Of a DNA stretch of 64,000 bases, positions 33,303 to 44,730 are shown one piece after another. The stretch is taken from positions 60,001 to 124,000 of the forward strand of contig JAQFVV010006653.1 in the NCBI GenBank assembly GCA_028023455.1, read 5' to 3'. This DNA comes from Epiperipatus broadwayi (Eukaryota; Onychophora; Udeonychophora; Euonychophora; Peripatidae). The position numbers and the translations under genes are program-made. The notes beneath the pieces are model-generated. The model did not search any database. It saw nothing but the letters and a program-made list of their open reading frames with translations, and was not told the origin of the DNA. Within the stretch, counting starts at the first letter, position 1. Every line of letters begins with the position of its first letter.

Positions 33303-34829
33303 GATGTGATGTGATGTACTGTAGCTTCTCCTTAAACATAATCAAGAATGCCCAGACAAACCTGTTAGCCACTTTATTTTCCATTCCCGAGTCTAAGTTT
33401 TCTCATATTCTGCCCCATCCCATTTCCACAACATAATCTTTGTCAACTCTATGGCCTTTATATCTAAATCACCCTTATCTTTTCCCAAACGCAGCATAAA
33501 AACCAATAATCCACTTTCTATATAATCACTTTTTTCATATTTATTCTTCCATAACTTCATTATATGTGCCCTTTCTGTTTTCAAGCATTTACATTCAATT
33601 AAGAGATGTGTAATATTTTCTATTCCTTCCTCATATAATTTACAGACTAAATCACTCATATTTTTCCACTTACACTTTCCTTACTATTATCATATATTAA
33701 CTCGCACCTAATATTCTGTTTATTTCTATATATATTTATTTCTATATATATTTAAACTCTTTTTACTCTCCATACCAGTTCTCCATCTCTCTAAATCCCT
33801 ATTCTTTATTAATAAATCTATTCTTTTATCCCATTCCTTACCACTATAACACTCAACAATCCTCCTAACACAATCATCCCATATTTTGTACAAATATACT
33901 GATATAAATTCTTTATCCAAATCTTCTGCATATCGTATTATTTCTCACCCATATTGTTACCTGCCCTTTCTCATAACCCAATTAAATATTATTTTGGCTA
34001 TTCTTTAATTATCCATAAACTGCAATCTAACAAACATTTTTATTTTACTTTTTGCATCTCTCTCATATGAAAACTTGACCATTCCATTTCTCCTTGAATT
34101 GGCTCCCTTGCTGTCCATATATCTGCATCCAAGGCATGTCTTCCTATTTCCCTTTGAACTTTTTCTAAGTAATTTATTACCCCTTTATTAACACATAATG
34201 CATCATTACCATATGTTAACCCTGCTACTGCAACTCCCTTCCATATAATTCTAGCTACATCATATTTATTATATGAAAACACTGTTAACTTCTTTATCAA
34301 TCCCTTTCTTTTCTTTGCTTCATTTATCAAATTTTTTCTCCCATTCATTCAAATAATTTTCTGATTACTTAAAATAATTCCCAAATAACTATATCTATTT
34401 ACCACACTTAACTTAATATCTCCCATAAAAATTCTACATCTTCTCTTTTCCCAGTATTAACCATCATTATATTTGATTTTTCTTCACTAAATTTAATCCC
34501 CATCTCTTTACCCACCCTTGAACATGTCCTCAACATAACTTCCATATCTTCTCTTCTTTCTGCACACAAAAATATATCATCTGCAAAAAAAGACCTGACA
34601 AAATATATATTCCCTTACTACCTATTAACAGTATCTCTATCCCTCTTCCTAATCTTTTTATTGCTCTTTCCATTTTACTCATATTAACACAAACAAAATA
34701 GGTAACATAGGGCATCCTTGCCTTAGTCCCACCCCATTTTTAACTTTAACTGATTCTATGTTCTCTAATTGATATATATAATAATTATTTTCATATAATT
34801 TCTTAATAATATCCACTAAAGCTTCATCC
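33303..34829 (-). mobile_element. LINE family B, 5'-truncated copy
   Basis: Minus strand. The 3' tail of ATCAC-type repeats is at about 33303-33317 and the truncation is at 34829, inside the RT (equivalent to about 17850 in the full copy). Pieces seen are the C-terminal domain (33393-33659; the first Cys of the CKLC motif is kept but the second is Tyr), the pre-terminal region (33726-33920), the thumb region (34040-34348) and an RT palm piece (34530-34715) with the FADD region frame-broken. It is inserted within a family C repeat. Not functional. Confidence 0.87.
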
Positions 34830-35138
34830 GTACAGTAGCACCACCAGTGCAAGCCAGAATAATCAATGAATGCAAGAAGGTTTGTGCATAAAATCCCTAT
34901 CTAGTATTATAATTAACTAATAAGGTAAAAGGTGGCTGCTGAAGGGTTGCAATAGATCCTAAGATCTAGGTGCAGTGCTCTCAGATCCAAGGCTCCTCAC
35001 TGATGAAAGCCACAAGAGGGAAACTGGTCTGGGGATATTGGATGACCAGGCACTAGGTAGGGATTTTATGCACAAACCTTATTGCATCCATTGATTATTC
35101 TGGCTTGCACTGTTGGCGCTACTGTATGGAGAGTTTAG
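34830..35138 (+). repeat. Family C hammerhead repeat with inverted termini, right part
   Basis: About 75 bp at the left (34832-34905, 'cagtagcacc...gtgcataaaatccc') is inverted at the right (about 35055-35126, 'gggattttatgcacaaa...'). The ribozyme lies between. Together with 33247-33302 it is one element split by LINE B. Confidence 0.7.
34985..35043 (+). ncRNA. Hammerhead-like motif, family C copy 1
   Basis: ATCCA 34985-34989 pairs with TGGAT 35039-35043 and CCTCA 34995-34999 with TGGGG 35030-35034 (stem I). CTGATGA 35000-35006, GAAA 35020-35023 and GTC 35027-35029 are intact. Stem II (AGC/GAG) is mismatched. Confidence 0.68.
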
Positions 35139-37097
35139 CCTCTGTATAGAAACTAAGAATGTCACATATCTTATTCTCCAAAGGTCGAAACTGAAGAAAG
35201 TTAACATATAGATAAGATTAGTAAAATATACAATTTCTAATCAGTATCAAATTATATAGATAAACTAATACATTGGCTTGGATTCAAAACATCAAAAGTA
35301 TTATATAATTAGTTTGAATAGTGTCACTATAAGTAAAAATGAATGTTAGATAAAAATATTCACAATCCATTGCTGTTTATGATGGTCATTTGCTCCTAAC
35401 TATTCTGATTATCAAAAGCATTAGTGTCTAATAACCATTTATTCATAGTTACAAAACAGTCCACTAGAGGGAGCCAAGGACTCCAGTAAACACTGTTTCT
35501 GGCTCCCTGTTTCATTCCCTTTTTTTCTAGTTCAGGGAATTAAATTTCTCTAAAACTATCCCTATTAAAAAGAGGAGTTTTTTAGCTCTCTTTTCATATA
35601 CAAGCTATATCAACAATGTAATCACAAGTAAGCATAATTTCAACTTTTATAAAAACGCTATGTAAATATATGGCAGCCACTGAAATTACAAATGATTTCT
35701 ACAGAAATTTTACCTTTTAATGAAAATTTTCATTTCACTTAATTTTGTTGAATGAATGAGAGGGTCCAGTTGTTGGGAGGACTCCCAGGGGTCTAAATCC
35801 TAGTTCTTTTGAGGGAGGGGTCTGGATGAGGGCGCTGTGGTGATCGTTATCAACGTTGGTTTTTCTCATTCACAAGATAGAAAAAATAACGTTATTTATG
35901 GTGATTTTTTAACGTTATCATTATGAGTGATTTTATCCATGTATTATTGCAAAATAGGTCGCAGTTTGGCCTCATGATTCTAATTGCAAGTGATCCACCT
36001 TATTTAATTTTATTACTTCCAATGTTGCTATTGATAGGGCTGGCCTTTTGCTGTTCATGTGATTTTCATGATGGATTAGAATGGTTTTCAGCAGAGACAT
36101 TTTGAAGCTTGGATTTTTTTTCTCTTGTTCTCCATAGGTTTTCCATAATTTTTCCAAAGTATTCGGGACTGCTCTCTTGTGAAGACATTCAAGGCCATTT
36201 GGAAGAACTGAACAGTAGATTGATTTAGCCCATATTTTATGTTATCTCCAAGTGTTTTCCTATTTCTCAACTTTCCCAATATTGTACTCCTAAAAGACTA
36301 TTCATATTTGATTTCTAGACTTTACAAATAATTCCTGATTGTAACATTCATTTGTCTTTAATGGTTAATACAAACCCTTTCCACATCCCTTTCCCTTTTC
36401 ATATGTATCATTCTCCCTTCACTATGTTGCTCCAGAATTTCATTTTTACCATTCTTTGTAAACCTCTTATTTAACTATATTTGTACCTTTTTTTGATGAA
36501 TAAACTTTCATCACTGAGAGAAAAAAAAAGCTCTAAAATGAAATGTTCGTGAGGATTTTTTTAAAGGCTGAATGGTGGAACAGAAATATATACAATATAA
36601 CTAGCTTGTCTTAAATAATGAGATGCTATATATATAAGAATGATCTATTTCATATTTTTTTAAACATAATAATCGATAAAAATAATAATCTGAATATCTC
36701 AAACTTGTTTCATTTTTAAAAAATTACATTAATGCATGTTCAGATAGTCCTTTAGTTTGCTTAGAACGTATTTTTATCTATAATAAAGACGAATATTTAA
36801 AAATAAACTGACATTCCAGTTTTATTTTTAAGTTGAGTGAATAGCACATAAAATATTATTGTCAAGATTTAAAATGATTGTTAGCTTCTGTAATATGATT
36901 AGAACAAACATCCCAAAGTTGGATTTGGTGAAGAAACAGTAAGTCATGTCATAAAAAAAAAATAGTCAAACTTATAACCTTTTTTTTAAAAAAATTACAT
37001 TCTGAAACTAAAGAATTTGAGCAAATACGGAATTAGTATTGAAAATTTACTTCTAATTCAAGAATACTGTGTGTGTATATATATATATTATGATAAT
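35139..37097. other. No gene seen
   Basis: Mixed composition near 35450-36480 but no ORF with recognisable content. Small ORFs at 35923-36105 and 35972-36279 overlap on opposite strands and look like chance. Confidence 0.5.
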
Positions 37098-37215
37098 ATT
37101 TCTCTGAAAGTTTGTGGTGATGTCTATCTACTTATAACTATATGTTAGACAACTTCCATCATTTAGAATTAATTGTTAAATGTCTTTAGAAAATTTCAAC
37201 TTTATTTAAGTAAAA
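37098..37215 (-). repeat. SINE family B, degenerate 3' part
   Basis: Aligns by eye with the 3' half of the SINE at 57854-58259 in reverse orientation (blocks 'ttccatcat' and 'aatgtctttagaaaa'). Continues at 38045-38172 after about 830 bp of other DNA. Confidence 0.55.
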
Positions 37216-38044
37216 TTTTGGTATTTAAGTAAACTTTTGGTACTTTTGTGCTGAAGTACAGTAGCTGCGTTTGTTTTATTTATCCATTTACAGGGGTGCT
37301 AAAAAAATCTTGCAAACAATATGGCTGACTATAAGCTATTGTGCTTAATATTATTTATTTAATACGATTCTAAAAAATAAAAGAAACTACACAGAAGTAC
37401 AAATGATTGTAATTATATGAAATTTAATATAAATAAATAAAAAAGGTAGTCAAAGAAAGTATAGCAAAGATGTGTTATAATCATGGGTTCATGTTAGTGG
37501 GCAGAAATCCTTAATAGTGCACTTCATGCCACAAATGTCTCTTCATCTTTATGCAGTCCACACAACATAAATGCTGCTAAATAGCAATTTATGTGTTGTC
37601 TCACAGTTCCCATGTGTTTTTTGTTTCTTCTGTCATTTGAAGATCCAAAATTTTAATCATTTTCACACAAAAAAGACAAATAAAGATAAAGCCCAAAAAT
37701 AATATTACACTAAACATAATAAAATGCTGTCAAATAATGACAACAATATTTCCAATGTGTTTATGTTTTATGCTTTGTGTTTATGGTTTATGTTATTATA
37801 TACATACAAAAAAATTATTAATTATAAGTTGTGAAATGGAATTTATAAGCCATTTAGTGATATTTTTTAAAGATAACAGTAACTTATAATTCATTTTTTT
37901 AATATTGTTTAATTTTAATAAGTAACACTTGTTCGGTAAAATAGTTTTGAAAAAATAAATATAGACAAATAGTTGAGGTCCCTGAAAATGGATAACTAAA
38001 ACAAACATAGTTAGCAAACTTCAGTCATACAATTCTACAAAAGC
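37216..38044. other. Unexplained sequence inside the old SINE B copy; no gene seen
   Basis: A+T-rich. Whatever inserted here is too degraded to classify. The minus ORF at 37796-38017 is low-complexity. Confidence 0.4.
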
Positions 38045-38172
38045 ACCAACCTTTTCAAATATATTCAACTGTTAGTATAGTGCATAGGTTAATATACATT
38101 GCAATGTTTTGAATAGTATTACTCTCCACTTTCTCTAAGGTGTTGTTGTTCTGTCACTAACAGTAGTATTTT
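38045..38172 (-). repeat. SINE family B, degenerate 5' part
   Basis: Blocks 'attcaactgttagtat', 'ggtgttgttgttctgtcact' and 'acagtagtattttatgg' match, in reverse, the SINE B region from its repeat tract to just after its B box. Confidence 0.55.
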
Positions 38173-38389
38173 ATGGAAATGGGATATGGAACTTTCAGTT
38201 TCATGAATAATGAATTTAAAGTAATGTTTTACTCTCATGGCACAATCAAAACTACAGTCTACAGAAAATTGACACAGAAACAGAAAAATGAAACAGCCAA
38301 AACTCTATGTGTATTGCCACTCAATGCAAGCCAGAGTAATCAATGGATGCCAGAAGGCCTGTGCATAAATCCCCATATAGTGCCTATTT

Positions 38390-38449
38390 ATCCAATATCT
38401 CCAGACTAGTTTCCCAGCTTGTAGCCTTTGTCAGTGAGGAGCCTTGGAT
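38390..38449 (-). ncRNA. Hammerhead-like motif, family C copy 2 left arm
   Basis: Minus strand: stem I flanks, GAAAC and GTC are kept, and stem II GGCT pairs with AGCT. The core reads CTGACAA with G8 mutated, so it is probably inactive. Confidence 0.6.
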
Positions 38450-38540
38450 CTGAAAGCACTGCACCCAGATCTTAGATCTAGGTGCAGTGTTCTCAAATCC
38501 AATGCTGCTCAGGCCACAGATCTAGGTGCAGTGCTCTCAG

Positions 38541-38599
38541 ATCCAAGGCTCCTCACTGATGAAGGCCACAAGCTGGAAACTAGTCTGGGGATATTGGAT
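38541..38599 (+). ncRNA. Hammerhead ribozyme-like motif, family C copy 2 right arm
   Basis: Stem I: ATCCA 38541-38545 with TGGAT 38595-38599, and CCTCA 38551-38555 with TGGGG 38586-38590. CTGATGA is at 38556-38562; stem II GGC/GCT has a G-U; GAAA is at 38576-38579 and GTC at 38583-38585. The core is intact. Confidence 0.72.
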
Positions 38600-38750
38600 G
38601 AGTAGGCACTAGATGGGGATTTTATGCACAGACTTTCTGGCATCCATTGATTACTCTGGCTTGCAATGAGTGGCAATATGTATAGAGTTTTGCCTGTTTC
38701 AATATCAGTTATAAGCAAGCATAAGAAATGATGATCATGTGATGTTTATT

Positions 38751-39244
38751 AAACAGGAAAATACATAACATATACATCCAATCATGACAAAAGCATAAAA
38801 TTTGGAATTATTACTATCTCTATGGAACAAAGAAAAAAGTTTATTCAGAAGTCAGTGATTTAGAAAAAGAAAAGGCTTATCAAGAACATACTGTCATGAA
38901 AAATAGTTATCGATCAGCTTTTATTAAGGAAATCTTAAATAGACAAAAAAAACATCAAAAGAAAAAACAGTAATGATACTTTACTATATTCATACCCAGA
39001 ACTGATAGCAGACAAATTAAAGAAAATCTGCAATCACTCTAACATCAGAACAGCTTCCCAAAGCCATATTACATTAAGAACACTCCTAATATACACAAAA
39101 CCCTAATTGGAAGTGCTTAAAAACAAAAAATGCTACTATGAAATGCAATGTGATGTGAGAAGACAAAAATATAAGATTGATAAGGAAAAAAAGAAAATTT
39201 AAAATAACCGCTTACTTAATAAATGGCAAATAACCCATATGTCA
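38751..39244. other. No gene seen
   Basis: A-rich spacer between two family C repeats. Confidence 0.5.
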
Positions 39245-39750
39245 AATCTATCTGGTTGGCACAGGGTGGCACTACTGTATGGGGAGTTTTGGCTGTTTAA
39301 TAACAGTTATGTGCTAGCATAAAAGATGGTGATCATGTGATGTTTAGTGGTTTAACACCAATCCTGCCTAATAGGATAGTGATAGCTATGGTTGTTAAAG
39401 AGTCAAAGATACCAAAATGTTGAGTGTTGAACTGAGTTCAGATCCATATGACTATATAAGCTATTGAGCTTAGATTGAAAATATTGTGTTTTCAATTTCA
39501 TTCTCATGGTTTTTGTAATTAAGTAGAGAGAAAATATGGCTGCTGGAGGGTTGCATTAGATCCTAAAATCTAGATGCAGTGCTCTCAGATCCAAGGGTCC
39601 TCACTGATGAAGGCCACAAGTTTGAAACTAGTCTGGGGATATTGGATGAGTAGGCACTAGATGGGGATTTTATGCACAAGCCTTCTGGCATCCATTGATT
39701 ACTCTGTTTGGCACAGGATGGCACTACTATATGGAGAGTTTTGCCTGTTT
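39245..39750 (+). repeat. Family C hammerhead repeat, permuted unit with direct terminal repeat
   Basis: Begins with the family tail ('ggcacagggtggcactact') and ends with the same tail ('ggcacaggatggcactacta'), about 457 bp apart in direct orientation. It is therefore a circularly permuted unit plus partial second copy, as expected from a tandem or circular RNA intermediate. No coding content. Confidence 0.7.
39589..39647 (+). ncRNA. Hammerhead-like motif, family C copy 3
   Basis: Stem I ATCCA/TGGAT and CCTCA/TGGGG, CTGATGA 39604-39610, GAAA 39624-39627 and GTC 39631-39633 are intact. Stem II is weak (AGGC with GTTT). Confidence 0.68.
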
Positions 39751-39879
39751 GGAAATCACCCAGAAATCAGGAGGACTCTCCTGGTCAAATATATACAATT
39801 CCTACTACTTGTTTCCTTTAACAGATTAATTTGAATAGGTTTAGAGCTTCATATTAAATTCATACTATTGTATCTAAAG

Positions 39880-39985
39880 AACCTAGGTTTAATTTCTATG
39901 CTGGTACTATCACTTGTGAGATCAGCATCAGGATGAAGATAGTAGAATTATATCAGATGCTGGAAATAGCCTAATATATAATTAT
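39880..39985 (+). repeat. Possible degenerate SINE family B fragment
   Basis: 'acctaggtttaatttctatg' then 'ctggtactatcac' resembles the SINE B B-box and following block (57892-57927), and 'gatgctggaaatag' resembles its 3' part. Weak. Confidence 0.4.
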
Positions 39986-41354
39986 AAATAATATAATAAT
40001 GCTACAACTATGTGATTATGAATCTAAAGATATATGTTTATTAATAAATAGCTATTTTTTTTTCTTATTGAAAGCACATATGTAATAAGAAATTAAAAAC
40101 AGAAAGAATTAATGTAAACCAATTTTTAAGAAAAAAGAAAATTGTTAATATTACATTTGAAGGACTAAATATTATATGAGTAAAGAAGAGGTTGTTAGGT
40201 TAAGAGTTTTATATATGTTTAGCAAATTTATTGGAATTTGAAATTACGATGTATATCGAGATGAATTGCACAAGAATGTTGAAACACATTTACTTTTAAA
40301 CAAGACATTTTTTTTTATATATAGCACGATGTTTTCTATAATCTATAATATTAATAAGCCAATAAGCTGATACACATGCGCTTTGCAGATGTCACTATAT
40401 AAATGAATAATCCCACTTTTTCAAACCCAAGATAAAGTCTTTAAGAAAATATAGAATGAATCCACCTATATTTTCGATCCAACCATATATGTATGGACAA
40501 ATCTGAAGTGTTTGAAATGAAGAGCGTGAAGTTAGTAATTGATCACTTTAAATTACTTTTTTACATCGTAAATGAATGATGCCAATGAAATTTCTAGAAT
40601 TTACGATACGTCATTCTTATAATTAAACATATGTAAACAAGACATTTAGTAGAAGAAATTAATGAATCCAAGTTCATATAAACAATGATCATAATAACAT
40701 CTGTAAAATCGGAGAGATCAGCAAGATGTTGAAGAGAATAAATGATTAATTACTAATTTGGTCAAATTGATCTATTTCAGGTGATGTCTGCTAGATGAAA
40801 AGAATGAACTGAGCTTTTTCATCACAAATGAATATTTGTAAATATCTGGTGTCAGAAAGTAAAATCAGATGAAGAACTAATAAAAAGAGATATAAAAACT
40901 TTTAATTAAGCACAGAAGATGACAATGGATGAGCAGTGTAAAATAAAACCAATAAAAGTTTCTGATTGGACAGAACAATCCACTAATATAAAGACAGGCT
41001 TTGCAGAAGAAAATAAAATGAGATCAAACTGATGGCATAAGAGGAAGCTGTAAGAGGAAAAATTGTTGCAGCCCTATTCTGTACATTTATAAGACTTATT
41101 CAACTTTAATGTTACCTTTATTAATAATACTTTTTAATTGATTATTATCTCTGACTAATTATTTTTAAGTAGGCTTAAGAGAAATATGCATGTTTATTTT
41201 AAACTCTGGTTTATTATGTACTATTTAGCATATTGAGTATTAGCAGTAGTGATTAGACATGTAAATGCACATACCTCCTCTACTTATCATAGAAAAAAAC
41301 TGGAATTGCATCACATTCTATTCATCACTCGTACTGATTTTTTTTTTGATGAAA
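39986..41354. other. No gene seen
   Basis: A+T-rich DNA without assignable repeats or ORFs. Confidence 0.5.
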
Positions 41355-41485
41355 ATCTATATTTTTAATATATGAATTTTTTCTACAGTACAGGCTTTTA
41401 CATACCTTCACTCCAATATGTAATATATAGGGGGTTGAACTCAGTCTTTCATATGACTCTCTCACACTATCTTTGCTACCCATGT
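41355..41485 (-). repeat. Family D repeat, 3' fragment
   Basis: Shares 'tctacagtacaggc', 'cactccaatatgtaatatat' and 'ggttgaactcagtctttcat' with 44006-44100 and 59296-59370. No ribozyme core. Confidence 0.65.
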
Positions 41486-42720
41486 GTTACAACCATAAGT
41501 GATTTTTTTTTGTATCTGGTTTTATAACCATATAAAATGTGTTTCTTACGTTATATACGCGAAAATAAAAAGGTTTTGCAAATAAAACCCATGTATTTCA
41601 CCCATAAGTGATTTTGTTTAATATATATCTATAATTGATTTTCTTTAATATGCCAACAACCAAACTTGTGAGTTTTAAAGGGGGGGGGGGATAATTGTTT
41701 AATTTGGAAAGAAGCGGGAGCTTCATTTAAAATCTGTCGATAAAGTTTCGTTTATTTAAAATTGAAATCGCTCGCTAGGTTGGTTTTATGTTTACTTCTG
41801 TTATTCACGTTTTTTTTTTCTAAAATATTTTATTGTGGGTGCTTCTTTTATTTTGTTAATTGAATCAAAAGATCGCGAACCTTAATATAAGTATTTCACC
41901 TGTCCTTATTGTCGTCTGTAAGGCTAATTCTATCAGTTAATATGTATATGGGAATCGAAATTAAGTATAAAATTTTGTTAGTTTAATGTCGTAGTTAAAG
42001 AGTTATTTTCAGAATGATTCTTTATTTAAGTAGATTATTGCTCAGGAATCAAACCATTTACAGGCTGTCGAATAAAGGAAGTATGTTAAGTTTCCTTTAC
42101 ATGTATAATGCTGCTGGCCGATCTTTCCTTTCTCTTATGGTACTTCCACACCTCGATTCCTCTATTGTGTTAGTTCTCAAAATCGTTCGTAATCAGGGAC
42201 ACCATTCCCTGTGGAACGTGATGTTTATAGGGTTTTGATTGTGCTGCAGAAGTTCCATATGGCTGTCTGGGCCTCAAACCAAACCTCTCCATCCATACCA
42301 TATTGTCAAAAAAGGATGAATGTATCACCCCTTTTCAGTATAAAATGTCTTAAAAGGATAAAGAATTCAAAGTACCATAAGATTTGTATTTCTCTACAGC
42401 ATGCCAGCATCGTTAGTGTTTTAATTAATAGATTTATGCCTGTTTGACCTTTTATTAGGTGTTGGAAAAATAATGATTCATTCTTGAAATGTGCTACACG
42501 TCAATTAATTATTATGTTTATTTTGAGACTGCTTTCTTTGAAAATATTAATCGATTCCCAGAGACGTAAACAAATTTCCATTAATTATTATATTACGTAT
42601 TCTCGTTAATGTAGTGCGTTGTTTGGTTCTTATTTATAAAAACGTTTCTTCCAAACAATGCCAATAAAAGTACACAAAAGGGTTTTCATAAGATAGATAA
42701 ATGATTATAATTGGATATTT
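41486..42720. other. No identified gene; mixed-composition region
   Basis: Contains an 11-G run at 41680-41690. From about 41840 to 42660 the base composition is more balanced than the surroundings, and two overlapping plus-strand ORFs (42014-42238, 42211-42447) occur. I recognise no protein family in them. It could be a host exon, UTR or old repeat. Confidence 0.4.
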
Positions 42721-42854
42721 TGCCTGTTTATCAAATAAATCATTTAGCACTAAACATGTCACGACTTTTTATATTCAATTTTCGGCATGCCTGTTTATCA
42801 AATAAATCATTTAGCACTAAACATGTCACGACCTTTTATATTCAATTTTCAGCA
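42721..42854. repeat. Two-copy 67-bp tandem duplication
   Basis: 42721-42787 and 42788-42854, nearly identical (acgactttt/acgacctttt; ttcggcat/ttcagcat). Confidence 0.9.
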
Positions 42855-43008
42855 TCCACAACGTCTATTTAGTAAAATATTATTAAATTAGTATATTAAC
42901 TCTGCACAAGCTATAACACACTCCATAAAATGATATTTGTTAAATAATTATAATTATAAATTTTATTAAACGCTCACTATTATTTCAGTAATAGTTTTAA
43001 CAAGGCTG

Positions 43009-43141
43009 TAAACCTTAGCAATGAGCGTCTGAAAAAATCGTCACTAGGGACCTCTGTAGGTCTTTAAAACACATGCTTACGCTTAAAGACCTACAGAGGT
43101 CCCTAGTGACGATTTTTTCAGATGCTCATTGCTAAGGTTTA
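43009..43141. repeat. Perfect-hairpin foldback element (59-bp arms)
   Basis: Arm 43009-43067 is the reverse complement of 43083-43141 with about one mismatch; the loop is 15 nt. Ends read TAAACCTTAGC...GCTAAGGTTTA. It is either a small MITE or a long hairpin RNA precursor. A diverged relative may lie at about 60028-60110. Confidence 0.85.
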
Positions 43142-43671
43142 GTAAATGCGATTTTATAAAAACAAATCCCAAGTTTTGTAAATAGACAATGTCATCCCAA
43201 GCGTTAAACATTTTGTAACATATATGGGCGTTTTTCAATATTTTATTAAATATATAATTTTCATATAAATCCTGGTTTGTTTTGAATTATTTTCTAATGA
43301 ATATTTAGAATTATTTTCTTTGGCTAATAACTTAGCATTAATGAATAACTATAATAAATGTAATGACTGTGCTACTCTTATCTCGATCATCATCATCAGT
43401 CTGATCTTATGCTCTACCACTTTGCTTCTGGGCCCGGAATTAAAATAATTTTGCTGTAGCATCAGGATTGTTGTTCATTGGCTCAGAGATTCGAAGAATA
43501 GGTTAATAGGTTAGAATTCAGGATTGCTCCAGACCTGTGTATCTTGAGCATGATCGGATTCGAGGTACTTTGGCTTAGGATTTGAATTGTGTTAAGTGAG
43601 CATACTGTTTTGACCGGTACAGTAAATGATTTTTGTGGTCCGTCAAGGTGGATATGAACCACCGACCTATG
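43142..43671. other. No gene seen
   Basis: Includes a 'catcatcatcag' run near 43388 and a more balanced patch at 43430-43660. Nothing recognised. Confidence 0.45.
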
Positions 43672-43680
43672 GAAAATAAT

Positions 43681-43739
43681 CACCAATATATATATTTTGT
43701 GCTAAACCAGCACTCAACAGTTGGTCCAGATTATCATCT
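43681..43739 (-). ncRNA. Hammerhead-like motif, family D copy 6 (degenerate)
   Basis: Minus strand: CTGATGA reads CTGTTGA; GAAA is preceded by changed bases (CACAAAAT). Stem I CCAA/TTGG is kept. Confidence 0.5.
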
Positions 43740-44203
43740 CCACACTTATATACAATCAATGCTCAGCTTATATTAAGATAGCCAATCTTCATACTTTAAT
43801 GGACAGGTTTCAATCCACTCCACCTCACAACTCTTCAGCTATCTATTTCATTGAAAATCTGATGATGGAATGCTCAAAGCCCACATTGGTGCCAATCTTC
43901 CCATCCCACCCATGTTGACCATAAGTCATTCTGATCCCTTTAGTACAGAAAAGAATTCATTTACATACATATATGAGGGATGGGCAGACCTTTTAGCATT
44001 ATATCTTTAATATATGAATTTTTTCTGCAGTACAGGCTTTTTCATACCTGCACTCCAATATGTAATATATAGGAGGTATGAACTCAAGACTTTCATACAA
44101 AATGGACAGCTGAAGAATTGTGGAGTGGATTGAAGCCTGTCCATTAAAGTATGAAGATTGGTTATCTTAATATAAGCTGAGCATTGATTGTATATATGTG
44201 TGA

Positions 44204-44272
44204 TGATAATCTGGACCAACTAACAAGTGCTGGTTTAGCATGAAATACATATATCAGTGATTATTTATATTT
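44204..44272 (+). ncRNA. Hammerhead-like motif, family D copy 7 (degenerate)
   Basis: The core reads CTAACAA. Stem II GTGCT/AGCAT and GAAA are kept. Probably inactive. Confidence 0.5.
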
Positions 44273-44675
44273 TCAACATGTGTGTGATCAAGTGTGTCAG
44301 CAGTATGAGATAGCATGGATAGTTGAGGGTCGTGTGAAAGTCTGAGTTCAAACCCTCTAATATTGGAGTGCAGGTATGAAATACTGTACTGTAGAAAAAA
44401 GTTATATATTAAAATACAGTGCTGTAAGGTCTGCCTATCCCTCATATGTGTATGTAAATGTATTATGTCTTGTAGAGGGGTCAGAATGACTTATGATCAA
44501 CATAGGTAGGATGAGAAGGTTGGTACCAATGTGGAATTTGAGCGTTCCATAAGTTTTTCAATGAAATGGATGACTGAAGAGTTGTGGGGTGAAGTGGATT
44601 GAAGCCTGTTCATTAAAGTATGAAGATTGGCTATCTTAATATAAGCTGAGCATTGGTTGTATATATGTGTGGAGA

Positions 44676-44730
44676 TGATAATCTGGACCAACTTATGAGT
44701 GCTGGTTTAGCATGAAATATGTATATTGGA
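44676..44730 (+). ncRNA. Hammerhead-like motif, family D copy 8
   Basis: CCAA, stem II GTGCT/AGCAT, GAAA, stem III ATA/TAT and TTGG are all kept, but the core reads CTTATGA. The element stops right after TTGG. Confidence 0.55.

Larger units (their letters stand above)
38225..38750. repeat. Family C inverted dimer (long palindrome) with two opposed hammerheads
   Basis: The left arm is a minus-strand unit and the right arm a plus-strand unit, meeting near 38485-38515. Each arm carries its own ribozyme-like region. Arms share long blocks such as 'tggggatattggatgagtag' and its reverse complement. A transcript of either strand would fold into a long hairpin. Confidence 0.75.

Noticed and set aside
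41680-41690. G-quadruplex from the 11-G run
   Set aside because: A single homopolymer tract in A+T-rich surroundings; no set of four separated G runs.
42014-42447. Host gene exon
   Set aside because: Two overlapping ORFs in different frames, no recognisable domain, no clear splice signals.
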